Part shown: positions 16,414 to 24,608 of the stretch, piece by piece
Layout: the number at the start of each line of letters is the position of its first letter
Position numbering within the stretch: position 1 is the stretch's first letter
Position numbers and translations under genes: made by a program
From: Arthrobacter bambusae
Lineage (GTDB): Bacteria; Actinomycetota; Actinomycetes; Actinomycetales; Micrococcaceae
Assembly (NCBI RefSeq): GCF_022606295.1
Contig: NZ_JAHHZS010000002.1
Span: forward strand, 184,423 to 248,422
Length of the DNA: 64,000 nt
Direction: 5' to 3'
Notes under the pieces: model-generated
Told to the model about the DNA's origin: nothing
The model's database searches: none
Seen by the model: only the letters and a program-made list of their open reading frames with translations

Positions 16414-17205
16414 GTGCCGACCCAACAGCCGCACGCAAAGCCCGTGCAGGCCGCCCAGGTGGTGGGCAGGGTAGCCGCGCTCCTCCGGCTCGTGGGACGC
16501 AAGCCGGAGGGCATGTCCATTGCTGGCCTGGTCCGCGAGTCCGGACTGACGCGCCCGACGGTGCATCGCTTGCTCGCATCGCTCGCGGCTGAAGGCCTGC
16601 TGGATCATGACCAGCGGACCGGCAACTGGATCCTGGGGCCTGAGATCTTCCTGCTGGGGTCCGTTGCGGCGGCGCGGTTCCCGTTTGAGGACCTGGCCCG
16701 GCCCAGCCTGCGACGCCTGGCCGAGGAGAGCGGCGAAAGCGCCTTCTATTCCATCCGTCGTGGCCACGAAACCGTGTGCGTGCTCCGAGAGGAAGGTAGC
16801 TTCCCTGTGCGCTCCTTCGTGTTGCACGAGGGCGTCCGGTTCCCGCTTGGCGTGGCGTCGGCCGGCACGGCGATCATGGCCTTCCTGACGGACGAGGAAC
16901 AGCAAGTGATCCTCTCCGGGTGGGAACAGTACGCGGGGGAGTTCGCTGCCGGCCACAGCGAGGGCGTGGTGCGCCGGAACCTTGAGCAAACCCGATTTGC
17001 CGGGTACTCGGTGAATCCCGGGTTGGTCCTGGAGGGCAGTTGGGGGATGGCGGCTGCCGTTTTCGACCAACAGGGCAGGCCGGTCGGCGCCTTGTCCCTT
17101 ACCGGCATCGAGCCGCGGTTCCGTCCTGAACGCCAGGAATTCCTCGGCAAGTTGTTGATGGAGGAAGCCCACCGCATGAGCTCCGCAAGAACCGACCACC
17201 TTTGA
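16414..17205 (+). CDS. IclR-family regulator of the CoA-transferase/thiolase operon
   Basis: 263 residues. The winged helix-turn-helix reads MSIAGLVRESGLTRPTVHRL with the LLASLAAEGLL recognition end. An effector domain follows with SAFYSIRRGHETVCVLREEG, LGVASAGTAIMAFL and GYSVNPGLVLEGSWGMA. PcaR-type regulators of aromatic and keto-acid catabolism belong here. The GTG at 16414 follows AAGGGGA at a short distance and gives the usual family length; GTG 16387 would start inside an operator-like palindrome. It diverges from scoA across about 220 bases containing three TCCAC-n3-GTGGA-type sites. A hairpin with GCACCCACGCCG/CGGCGTCGGGTGC arms follows at 17218-17247. Confidence 0.88.
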   Translation: MPTQQPHAKPVQAAQVVGRVAALLRLVGRKPEGMSIAGLVRESGLTRPTVHRLLASLAAEGLLDHDQRTGNWILGPEIFLLGSVAAARFPFEDLARPSLRRLAEESGESAFYSIRRGHETVCVLREEGSFPVRSFVLHEGVRFPLGVASAGTAIMAFLTDEEQQVILSGWEQYAGEFAAGHSEGVVRRNLEQTRFAGYSVNPGLVLEGSWGMAAAVFDQQGRPVGALSLTGIEPRFRPERQEFLGKLLMEEAHRMSSARTDHL

Positions 17206-17217
17206 GCGGCAATGTCG

Positions 17218-17247
17218 GCACCCACGCCGCCATCCGGCGTCGGGTGC
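17218..17247 (+). terminator. Hairpin after the IclR gene
   Basis: Arms GCACCCACGCCG and CGGCGTCGGGTGC pair with one bulged base around a 5-base loop, 13 bases after the IclR stop. Only TTCC follows, so it is a weak rho-independent terminator or a stabilising 3' hairpin. Confidence 0.5.
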
Positions 17248-17419
17248 TTCCAAAGTGGTCGGGTGTTGAGGCGCTTCCAAATTAATTTTTGAAACTCACC
17301 CATCCCTGCAGCCCACACCTCCGAATAGCTGGCATAAGGACTTAGCCCCGCAAAGGTGAAGTGCTTTCACGCCGGAATCAACCGGCACCGAATGTCAGTC
17401 CGTTTGAAGGAGAAATGTC

Positions 17420-18091
17420 ATGCTTGCTACAAAGCGCACGTCTTTTGCGATTGCCGGCCTCGCCGCTTCCGCCCTGTTGGGCCTCACCGCTTGTGGCGGC
17501 TCCGCTTCCACGGCTTCGCCGTCATCGGCGGCTCCGAGCTCGTCGTCCACCATGGCGGCGACCCCCTCCGCTTCGGCAAGCGCCGCGATGGACCCGACCA
17601 AAGACCTGGTCGGCCCGGGCTGTGCAGGCTACGCCTCCCAGGTTCCCAGCGGTGCAGGTTCCGTCGCCGGCATGGCTCTCGACCCCGTAGCCGTTGCCGC
17701 TTCCAACAACCCGTTGCTCAAGACCCTCACGGCCGCCGTGTCCGGCAAGCTGAACCCGAAGGTCAACCTGGTGGACACGCTTAACGGCAGCCAGTTCACC
17801 GTGTTCGCTCCTGTGGACAGCGCATTCGCCAAGATCCCGGCCGCCACCATCGACAGCCTCAAGACCGACGACGCCACCCTGAGCAAGATCCTCACCTACC
17901 ACGTCATCCCCGGCCAGCTGACCCCGGACCAGATCGTGGGCACCCACAAGACCGTTGAGGGCGACTCGGTGACCGTCACCGGAAGCAAGGATGCACTCAA
18001 GGTTGACGGAGGTTCTGCCGTGATCTGCGGTGGCGTCCACACCGCCAACGCCACGGTGTACCTGGTTGACACCGTCCTGATGCCGAAATAA
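17420..18091 (+). CDS. Fasciclin-domain lipoprotein
   Basis: 223 residues. The signal peptide ends in the lipobox LTAC (C25), followed by an Ala/Ser-rich linker (~35 residues). A single FAS1 domain fills the C-terminal ~140 residues, with [39 protein letters not shown] and the closing [15 protein letters not shown]1 lipoproteins such as mycobacterial MPT83 are displayed on the outer face of the membrane and may mediate adhesion. GAAGGAGAAATGTC upstream of the ATG is a strong ribosome site. It appears monocistronic, with a stem-loop at 18115 after the stop. Fold is clear; ligand is unknown. Confidence 0.92.
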   Translation: MLATKRTSFAIAGLAASALLGLTACGGSASTASPSSAAPSSSSTMAATPSASASAAMDPTKDLVGPGCAGYASQVPSGAGSVAGMALDPVAVAASNNPLLKTLTAAVSGKLNPKVNLVDTLNGSQFTVFAPVDSAFAKIPAATIDSLKTDDATLSKILTYHVIPGQLTPDQIVGTHKTVEGDSVTVTGSKDALKVDGGSAVICGGVHTANATVYLVDTVLMPK

Positions 18092-18114
18092 ATCTCAATA
18101 ACTTCAGTACAGAT

Positions 18115-18146
18115 CATGCCCCTTAAGATTCGTCTTAGGGGGCATG
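18115..18146 (+). terminator. Stem-loop after the fasciclin gene
   Basis: CATGCCCCTTAAGA / TCTTAGGGGGCATG, 14 pairs with one G-T, closed by a TTCG loop, 24 bases after the stop. There is only a short CCTTTG afterwards. It also lies just before the photolyase start, so it may insulate that gene from readthrough. Confidence 0.65.
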
Positions 18147-18174
18147 GCCTTTGCCACAAATCCGAGGGGGATGA

Positions 18175-19554
18175 GTGAAGCCGTCAATCGTGTGGCTCCG
18201 GGACGATCTCCGGACCACGGACAACCCGGCGCTGCGGGCAGCAGTGGACGATGGAGCCGCCGTCGCGCTGTATGTCCTGGACGAGGAATCGCCGGGCATC
18301 AGGCCGCTCGGCGGTGCCTCCCGCTGGTGGCTGCATCATTCCCTGCTCACCCTTCGCGAAGAGCTCGCAACCTTGTGCGTGCCTCTCGTACTGCGCCGCG
18401 GACCGGCGGCGGAGATGGTCGGGGAAACCGCGACGGCGATGAGTGCAGGGTCGCTGTACTGGAACCGCCGTTATGGCGAACCGGAGCGAATGCTCGACGC
18501 CGGTATCAAGACCTGGGCGCGCGAGTCCGGGATGCATGCCGAGAGCTTCCAGGCATCCTTGCTCCATGAACCCTGGGCCGTGACCACGAAGCAGGGCGGA
18601 CCCTTCAAGGTCTTCACGCCCTTTTGGCGGACTGTGTCCGGCTTGGATTTCCGCGAACCGCTGGAAGCTCCGGAACCGGGCCGCGGATTCTCCGGCCGGC
18701 TTCCCGGGTCCGAGGAATTGGACTCTTGGGGATTGTTGCCGCGGAGCCCCGATTGGTCTGCCGGATTGTCGGAAAGCTGGCAGCCGGGTTCGGCGCAGGC
18801 GCACGAACTTCTCGATGACTTCGTGGAGCGCGGGCTGGCGGACTATTCGGTGAACCGGGACCGTCCGGACTTGCCGGGCAGTAGCCGGTTGTCGCCGTTC
18901 CTGCGCTGGGGGCAACTCAGCCCGTTCGAGGTATGGCATGCCCAGCAGCGCCGGCGTCGGGAACTGGGCGACGGAGTGGCCGTTTTCGCCGCGGAACTCG
19001 GGTGGCGGGAATTCTGCTGGCACCAATACTTCCATCACCCGGATCTGGCGACGGCCAATTTGCGGCCCGGATTCGACCACTATCCGTGGGCCTGGCCCGG
19101 TGGCAAGGGCGATCAGTCCGAGGAGCCTGACGATCTCCTTCGAGCATGGCAGGAAGGCCGCACCGGCTTCCCCATGGTGGATGCCGGGCAGCGGCAATTG
19201 TGGCACACCGGATGGATGCACAACCGGGTCCGCATGGTTTCCGCCAGCCTCTTGGTGAAGAATCTCGGCATTCACTGGCAAGTGGGCGAGCAATGGTTCT
19301 GGGACACCCTGGTGGATGCCGATCCTGCGTCCAATCCCGCGAACTGGCAGTGGGTAGCCGGTTCCGGCGCGGACGCGTCGCCGTTCTTCAGGATCTTCAA
19401 TCCGGAGACCCAGGCAGCGAAATTCGACCCCCGCGGAGGCTACGTTGGCCAGTGGATACCGGAGCTGGCCACGGCGGACTATCCGGAGCCGGTGGTGGAT
19501 CTCAAGGCCTCGCGCCGGGAGGCTCTGGATGCCTACGGCAACCTGCCCCGTTGA
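18175..19554 (+). CDS. phrB: Deoxyribodipyrimidine photolyase
   Basis: 459 residues. The N-terminal alpha/beta antenna domain starts IVWLRDDLRTTDNPAL. The C-terminal FAD domain has SRLSPFLRWGQLSP, WREFCWHQYF, GFPMVDAGQRQLWHTGWMHN and the RMVSASLLVKNL helix with the conserved WYWFDTLVDAD-type segment. It repairs UV-induced cyclobutane dimers using blue light, with FADH- as cofactor. GTG 18175 is directly preceded by GAGGGGG. Length is typical for class I CPD photolyases. It stands alone between the fasciclin and mmsA genes. Confidence 0.93.
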   Translation: MKPSIVWLRDDLRTTDNPALRAAVDDGAAVALYVLDEESPGIRPLGGASRWWLHHSLLTLREELATLCVPLVLRRGPAAEMVGETATAMSAGSLYWNRRYGEPERMLDAGIKTWARESGMHAESFQASLLHEPWAVTTKQGGPFKVFTPFWRTVSGLDFREPLEAPEPGRGFSGRLPGSEELDSWGLLPRSPDWSAGLSESWQPGSAQAHELLDDFVERGLADYSVNRDRPDLPGSSRLSPFLRWGQLSPFEVWHAQQRRRRELGDGVAVFAAELGWREFCWHQYFHHPDLATANLRPGFDHYPWAWPGGKGDQSEEPDDLLRAWQEGRTGFPMVDAGQRQLWHTGWMHNRVRMVSASLLVKNLGIHWQVGEQWFWDTLVDADPASNPANWQWVAGSGADASPFFRIFNPETQAAKFDPRGGYVGQWIPELATADYPEPVVDLKASRREALDAYGNLPR

Positions 19555-19604
19555 ACCGGGCCACCTGGGCACCAGCTGAGGTCCTCTAGAAATTAGTAGG
19601 AAGT

Positions 19605-19618
19605 CCGAGTATATTCGG
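19605..19618. promoter_or_regulatory. Candidate operator/-10 region before mmsA
   Basis: CCGAGTATATTCGG is a near-perfect inverted repeat (6 of 7 pairs) whose centre contains TATATT, a good -10 sequence. It lies 83 bases before the mmsA start. A repressor bound here would mask the -10. No good -35 is visible. Confidence 0.35.
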
Positions 19619-19700
19619 GATCAAAGACGTCCCGGAGCGCAGTTGGACATGTGCTTTCGAGGCCGATGGCGGGCATTTCCCCTATGCAAAGGAGCATTCC

Positions 19701-21200
19701 ATGGTGCGCGAACTTTCCCACTACATTGACGGCCAGAGGATCGACGGGACCTCCGGGCGCTTCAGCGATGTCTACGATCCCTGCACCGGCGAGATTCAGG
19801 CCAAACTTCCCTTGGCCAGCGCTGATGAGGTCAGGAACGCCATCGCGAACGCGGAAAAGGGCCAGCTCGAATGGGCTGCGATGAACCCGCAGCGCCGTGG
19901 CCGGATCCTGCTCAAGTTCGTGGACCTGGTCAACGAACACATGGACGAACTCGCCACGCTGCTCTCCTCCGAGCACGGCAAGACCTTCCCCGATGCCAAG
20001 GGCGACATCCAGCGCGGCATCGAGGTGGTGGAGTTCGCCGCCGGCGCGCCACACCTGCTCAAGGGCGAGTTCTCGGACAACGCCGGCACCGGCATCGACG
20101 TCCACTCATTGCGCCAGCCGCTCGGCGTTGTCGCCGGCATCACGCCCTTCAACTTCCCCGCCATGATCCCGCTCTGGAAGTCCGGCCCCGCGCTGGCTGC
20201 GGGCAATGCCTTCATCCTCAAACCGTCGGAGCGCGACCCCTCCGTGCCCCTTCGCCTGGCCGAGCTCTTCACCGAGGCCGGATTGCCGAACGGCGTCTTC
20301 AACGTCATCAATGGCGACAAGGAAGCGGTGGATGCCCTCCTTGAGGATCCGCGCGTGAAGGCCATCGGCTTTGTCGGTTCCACGCCGATTGCCCAGTACA
20401 TTTACGCGACCGCGGCCGCCCACGGGAAGCGCGCCCAGTGCTTCGGCGGTGCCAAGAACCACATGGTGATCATGCCCGACGCCGATCTCGACATGGCCGC
20501 GGATGCGCTCATCGGCGCTGGCTTCGGCTCCGCCGGAGAGCGTTGCATGGCGATTTCCGTTGCGGTGCCGGTTGGCCAGGAGACGGCCGATGAGCTGGTT
20601 TCCAAGCTGCAGGACCGGATCAAGGGACTGAAGGTCGGCCCCAGCCTGGCCAAGGATTCGGACTTCGGCCCGGTGGTGGCAGCCTCGGCGAAGGAACGGA
20701 TCGAGGGCTACATCCAAGCCGGCGTCGACCAGGGCGCCACGCTCGTCACCGACGGACGCGGCCTCACGGTGGACGGCTACGACGGCGGTTTCTGGGTTGG
20801 CCCGACCCTCTTCGACAACGTGACGAAGGACATGTCCATCTACAAAGAGGAGATCTTCGGCCCGGTCCTGAGCGTCCTCCGCGCAGCTGACTACGAAGAA
20901 GCGCTGCGGCTCTGCTCCGAGCACGAGTTCGGCAACGGCGTCGCGATCTTCACCCGCGACGGCGACGCTGCCCGGGACTTCGCGAGCCGCGTCGAAGTCG
21001 GCATGGTTGGCATCAACGTTCCCATTCCCGTCCCGATTGCCTACTACACCTTCGGCGGCTGGAAGGCCTCCGGCTTCGGCGACCTCAACCAGCACGGCGC
21101 GGACGCCTTCCGCTTCTACACCAAGACCAAGACGGTCACCACCCGTTGGCCCTCGGGCATCCGCCAGGGCGCCAGTTTCGTGATGCCGGCCGGCAGCTAA
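19701..21200 (+). CDS. mmsA: CoA-acylating methylmalonate-semialdehyde dehydrogenase
   Basis: 499 residues. Aldehyde dehydrogenase fold with the MmsA-specific PFNFPAMIPLWK and KPSERDPSVPLRL segments. The catalytic cysteine is C282 in GSAGERCMAIS, and QCFGGAKNHMVIMPDAD precedes it. It converts (methyl)malonate semialdehyde to propionyl- or acetyl-CoA with NAD and CoA, the last step of valine (and inositol/thymine) breakdown. AAAGGAG lies before the ATG. It is the first gene of a cluster (mmsA, hydrolase, mmsB, enoyl-CoA hydratase) in which the next gene starts inside its stop codon (TAATG). Cytoplasmic tetramer in known members. Confidence 0.93.
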   Translation: MVRELSHYIDGQRIDGTSGRFSDVYDPCTGEIQAKLPLASADEVRNAIANAEKGQLEWAAMNPQRRGRILLKFVDLVNEHMDELATLLSSEHGKTFPDAKGDIQRGIEVVEFAAGAPHLLKGEFSDNAGTGIDVHSLRQPLGVVAGITPFNFPAMIPLWKSGPALAAGNAFILKPSERDPSVPLRLAELFTEAGLPNGVFNVINGDKEAVDALLEDPRVKAIGFVGSTPIAQYIYATAAAHGKRAQCFGGAKNHMVIMPDADLDMAADALIGAGFGSAGERCMAISVAVPVGQETADELVSKLQDRIKGLKVGPSLAKDSDFGPVVAASAKERIEGYIQAGVDQGATLVTDGRGLTVDGYDGGFWVGPTLFDNVTKDMSIYKEEIFGPVLSVLRAADYEEALRLCSEHEFGNGVAIFTRDGDAARDFASRVEVGMVGINVPIPVPIAYYTFGGWKASGFGDLNQHGADAFRFYTKTKTVTTRWPSGIRQGASFVMPAGS

Positions 21201-22246
21201 TGGCCGAGGTCCTCTTCGAGAAGCGCGGCCACCTCGGCGTCATCACCCTGAACCGGCCCCAGGCCGTCAACGCCCTCACCAGCGGCATGGTGCACGCCAT
21301 GCTGGAGCAACTCACCGAGTGGGCGGACGACGACGGCGTCAAGACGGTTTTGGTGCATGGCGCCGGGGAGCGTGGACTGTGCGCGGGTGGAGACATCGTG
21401 GCGATCTACGATGACATGCTGCGCCACGGCGGCCAGACAGCTGACTTCTGGGCTGCGGAGTACCGCTTGAACTCGCTCATTGCCCGGTATCCGAAGCCTT
21501 ACGTGGCCTTCATGGACGGACTGGTCCTCGGCGGCGGGGTCGGTATCTCAGCCCACGGCTCGGTCCGCGTGGTCACCGAGCGGACACGCACCGGCATGCC
21601 GGAAACCACCATTGGGTTTGTGCCCGACGTCGGCGGGACCCTGCTGCTGTCCCGCTCGCCGGGGGAGTCCGGCACCTACGCCGCGCTTACGGGTGCCCAC
21701 TTGAGCGGGGCCGATGCCCTGTTCCTGGGGCTCGCGGACCACTTCGTCCCGTCCGAAAGCCTCCCCGCCCTCGCGGAAGCGCTGGAAAGCTCGACGGCGG
21801 AGGCCGCCGTCGGGCGATTTGTGCAGGAACCGCCGGCCTCGGCGCTGTCCGGCCAGAGCGAGTGGATCGATGCCGCCTTTGCTTCGGATGACGCCGAGGA
21901 AATCGTCGCGAAGCTGCGCGCGGCCGGTGGGGACGCCGCCGCGGCCGCGGACACGATCGAGGCGAAGTCGCCAACAGCAGTGAAAGTGGCCCTGGAATCG
22001 TTGCGGCGCGTCCGGGGGCTCTCGCTCGAAGAGGCGCTGGAACAGGAATACCGGGTTGGCGTGCGCTGCCTGGCCGGCCCGGATTTCCGCGAGGGGATCC
22101 GCGCCCAAGTGGTGGACAAGGACCGCAACCCACAATGGAAGCCGGCTTCCCTCGCGGAGGTGTCGCCGGCCGCCGTCGAAGGCTTCTTCGCCTCGCTCGG
22201 CGATCGCGAACTCAAACTTCATTCAAAGGAGTCCGACCATGTCTGA
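21200..22246 (+). CDS. 3-hydroxyisobutyryl-CoA hydrolase
   Basis: 348 residues, crotonase fold of the HIBCH type, longer than plain enoyl-CoA hydratases. Motifs: GVITLNRPQAVNALTSGMV, GAGERGLCAGGDIVAIYDD (oxyanion hole), FMDGLVLGGGVGISAHGSVR, and GMPETTIGFVPDVGGTLLLS carrying the acidic catalytic residues. The C-terminal helices include LEEALEQEYRVGVRCL and PDFREGIRAQVVDKDR, hallmarks of HIBCH. It frees 3-hydroxyisobutyrate from its CoA ester so that MmsB, encoded next, can oxidise it. The ATG overlaps the mmsA stop by one base, so the genes are coupled. Confidence 0.9.
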   Translation: MAEVLFEKRGHLGVITLNRPQAVNALTSGMVHAMLEQLTEWADDDGVKTVLVHGAGERGLCAGGDIVAIYDDMLRHGGQTADFWAAEYRLNSLIARYPKPYVAFMDGLVLGGGVGISAHGSVRVVTERTRTGMPETTIGFVPDVGGTLLLSRSPGESGTYAALTGAHLSGADALFLGLADHFVPSESLPALAEALESSTAEAAVGRFVQEPPASALSGQSEWIDAAFASDDAEEIVAKLRAAGGDAAAAADTIEAKSPTAVKVALESLRRVRGLSLEEALEQEYRVGVRCLAGPDFREGIRAQVVDKDRNPQWKPASLAEVSPAAVEGFFASLGDRELKLHSKESDHV

Positions 22247-23159
22247 CGCAGTTTCCGGCACCATCGCTTTTCTCGGCCTTGGCCACATGGGCGGCCCCAT
22301 GGCCGTGAACCTTGTCAAAGCGGGGCACCACGTGGTCGCGTACGATCCCGTGCCGGCGGCACTTGAGGCAGCCCGCGAACACGGCATCGCCACGGTGGAT
22401 TCCGCTCCGGAAGCCGTCGCCGGTGCTTCCGTTGTCCTGACCATGCTGCCCAGCGGCAAGCACGTCCTGGATGCGTACCGGGGAGTCGACGGAGCACCGG
22501 GCCTTCTCTCGGTGGCGGCGCCGGACACACTGTTCCTGGATTGCTCCACCATCAACGTCGACGAGGCCCGCGAGGCCGCTTCCATTGCTTTGGAGGCCGG
22601 CCACCGCTCGGTCGACGCGCCCGTTTCCGGAGGCGTGGTTGGTGCCGAAGCCGGAACCCTGACCTTCATGGTGGGGGCGCTCCCAGAGGACTTCGAAACA
22701 GTGAAGCCGATCCTGGAACTCATGGGCCGGAGGATCGTCCACTGCGGCGACCACGGAGCCGGGCAGGCGGCCAAGGTCTGCAACAACATGATCCTGGGCG
22801 TTTCCATGATTGCCGTCAGCGAGGCGTTCGTCCTGGGCGAGAAGCTGGGCCTCACGCACCAAGCGTTGTTCGACGTCGCATCCAACGCCTCGGGGCAATG
22901 CTGGGCGCTCACCACCAACTGCCCGGTTCCCGGACCGGTCCCCACGAGCCCGGCCAACCGCGACTACCAGCCCGGATTCGCCGGAGCGCTCATGGCAAAG
23001 GACCTCCGGCTCGCGGTCAACGCGCTCGAGAGCACCGGAGTGGACGGGCAAATGGGACACCTGGCATCGCGGATTTACGATGCTTTCGCGGCCGAGGGCG
23101 GAGCCGGGCGTGATTTCTCCGGCATCATCACAGACATTCGGGACAAGTCCGCCAAGTAG
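22239..23159 (+). CDS. mmsB: 3-hydroxyisobutyrate dehydrogenase
   Basis: 306 residues. The N-terminal Rossmann nucleotide-binding loop reads [19 protein letters not shown]. The substrate-binding [19 protein letters not shown] follows, and the catalytic lysine is in [12 protein letters not shown]. It oxidises 3-hydroxyisobutyrate to methylmalonate semialdehyde, the substrate of MmsA. The ATG at 22239 has AAAGGAG 8 bases upstream and overlaps the end of the hydrolase gene by 8 bases. The order MmsA, hydrolase, MmsB covers three consecutive valine-degradation steps. Family and role are well supported. Confidence 0.93.
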   Translation: MSDAVSGTIAFLGLGHMGGPMAVNLVKAGHHVVAYDPVPAALEAAREHGIATVDSAPEAVAGASVVLTMLPSGKHVLDAYRGVDGAPGLLSVAAPDTLFLDCSTINVDEAREAASIALEAGHRSVDAPVSGGVVGAEAGTLTFMVGALPEDFETVKPILELMGRRIVHCGDHGAGQAAKVCNNMILGVSMIAVSEAFVLGEKLGLTHQALFDVASNASGQCWALTTNCPVPGPVPTSPANRDYQPGFAGALMAKDLRLAVNALESTGVDGQMGHLASRIYDAFAAEGGAGRDFSGIITDIRDKSAK

Positions 23160-23223
23160 CCTTGGCGGGAAGATTATTTCGGAGCAACCGACACAACTGA
23201 GCAACCGACAAAAGGGGCACGGC

Positions 23224-24003
23224 TTGGCGCAGCAGTACGAAAACATCCTGGTGGAAATCCGTGGACGGGTGGGCTTGGTGACCCTGAACCGGCCCAAGGC
23301 GCTCAATGCGTTGAACCAGGCCACCATGAATGAGATCGTGGCCGCAGTGTCGGACATGGATGCGGATCCCGGGGTGGGTGCCGTGGTGATCACCGGATCG
23401 GAGAAGGCCTTCGCGGCCGGCGCCGACATCAAGGAGATGGCCTCCAAGGGGTACATGGACATGTATGCCGCCGACTGGTTCCGCGCCTGGGAAAACCTCA
23501 CTCGCCTGCGCATTCCCGTGATTGCGGCAGTGTCCGGTTTTGCCTTGGGCGGTGGCTGCGAACTTGCCATGATGTGCGATTTCATCATTGCCGGGGACAA
23601 CGCCAAGTTCGGTCAACCGGAAATCAACCTCGGCGTCATTCCCGGCATGGGCGGCTCGCAACGGCTGACCCGGGCCGTGGGCAAGGCCAAAGCGATGGAC
23701 ATGATCCTCACTGGGCGGTTCATGGACGCCGAGGAAGCCGAGCGTGCAGGACTTGTTTCCCGCGTCGTGCCAGCCGATTCCGTGGTGGAGGAGGCGATGA
23801 AGGCCGCCGAGGTGATCGCGTCCAAGTCCAAGCCGGTTGCCATGGTGGCCAAGGAAGCCGTCAACGCAGCCTTCGAAACCGGCCTCTCCCAGGGTGTTTT
23901 GTTCGAGCGCCGGGTCTTCCACTCATTGTTCGCCACAGAGGATCAGAAGGAAGGCATGGCGGCGTTCACCGAGAAGCGCCAGCCGGAGTTCAAGAACCGT
24001 TGA
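23224..24003 (+). CDS. Enoyl-CoA hydratase
   Basis: 259 residues, normal for a short crotonase. Motifs: [18 protein letters not shown], the oxyanion hole [28 protein letters not shown], and the catalytic glutamate pair in [15 protein letters not shown]. The start is TTG 23224 with AAAGGGG upstream; an open reading frame extends further but overlaps mmsB out of frame. It probably hydrates methacrylyl-CoA to 3-hydroxyisobutyryl-CoA, feeding the hydrolase two genes upstream, though such enzymes are often broad. Last gene of the valine cluster; a type-A palindrome begins two bases after its stop. Confidence 0.92.
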   Translation: MAQQYENILVEIRGRVGLVTLNRPKALNALNQATMNEIVAAVSDMDADPGVGAVVITGSEKAFAAGADIKEMASKGYMDMYAADWFRAWENLTRLRIPVIAAVSGFALGGGCELAMMCDFIIAGDNAKFGQPEINLGVIPGMGGSQRLTRAVGKAKAMDMILTGRFMDAEEAERAGLVSRVVPADSVVEEAMKAAEVIASKSKPVAMVAKEAVNAAFETGLSQGVLFERRVFHSLFATEDQKEGMAAFTEKRQPEFKNR

Positions 24004-24004
24004 T

Positions 24005-24066
24005 CATCCATTGCTGAGTAACTGTCGTTCTGAAGGCTCAAAACGGCAGTTACTCAGCAATGGATG
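24005..24066. repeat. Intergenic palindrome, family A, copy A1
   Basis: 62-bp near-perfect inverted repeat filling the gap between two convergent genes. The outer arm is CATCCATTGCTGAGTAACTG and the centre is CGTTCTGAAGGCTCAAAACG. The same outer and inner parts recur at 55227 and 56290, and the centre recurs in family B (27477, 41697, 44358). Could act as a bidirectional terminator. Confidence 0.85.
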
Positions 24067-24075
24067 GAAAATTCG

Positions 24076-24597
24076 TTAGTCCGTGAAGTCGCCCGCGGCC
24101 TTGCGGAAGTCTCCCAGCACGCGGATCAGGTGCTCGACGTCGTCGTCCCCGAAGCCGGACTGGCCGAACACCTCGTTGTTGAGTGCCGTCGTCGCGCGCT
24201 TCGCGAGCGTGCGGCCCTCCGCGGTGAGCTCGATCAGCGTGGTGCGCCCGTCAGTGGGATGCGGGGAGCGGACCACGAGGGCGGCCTTCTCGAGGCGGTC
24301 GACGGCGTTGGTTACCGACGTCGGATGCACCTGGAGCAGCGCGCTGGCTTTGTTCATGGGCAACGCGCCGCTGCGGGCGAAACTCAGCAGGGCCAGGAGT
24401 TCGTAGCGCGCGAAGGTCAGGCCGTAGGGCTTCAAAACGCCTTCGATCCGCGCCAGCAGGATCTGCTGCGTGCGCATGATCGCGGTAATGGCCGCCATGG
24501 GCGCGGCGACTTCGCCCCAGCCGTGGCGCTCCCAGTTTCGCTGGGCGTCGGCGATGGGATCGCGGGGGAGTGGGCTGCCCACGGTGCCTCCTGACAT
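24076..24597 (-). CDS. MarR-family regulator
   Basis: 173 residues. Winged helix: a dimerisation helix (MAAITAIMRTQQILLARIEG), then LTFARYELLALLSFARSG, the recognition element KASALLQVHPTSVTNAVDRL, and the wing RSPHPTDGRTTLIELT. The protein probably senses an acyl-CoA or acid made by the adjacent enzymes. It lies 11 bases after the acyl-CoA synthetase on the same strand, so both are in one transcript. The start given is ATG 24597, but a GTG five codons later (24582) has a perfect AGGAGG and may be the true one. Confidence 0.88.
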   Translation of the reverse strand: MSGGTVGSPLPRDPIADAQRNWERHGWGEVAAPMAAITAIMRTQQILLARIEGVLKPYGLTFARYELLALLSFARSGALPMNKASALLQVHPTSVTNAVDRLEKAALVVRSPHPTDGRTTLIELTAEGRTLAKRATTALNNEVFGQSGFGDDDVEHLIRVLGDFRKAAGDFTD

Positions 24598-24608
24598 TGC
24601 TTGGCTGC

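Noticed and set aside
22810..23223. Upstream extension of the enoyl-CoA hydratase
   Set aside because: Overlaps mmsB in another frame; TTG 23224 with AAAGGGG gives the normal family length.
24005..24066. Palindromes considered as parts of a CRISPR array or insertion-sequence ends
   Set aside because: They are single, widely spaced and symmetric, with no regular spacers, no cas genes and no transposase nearby.
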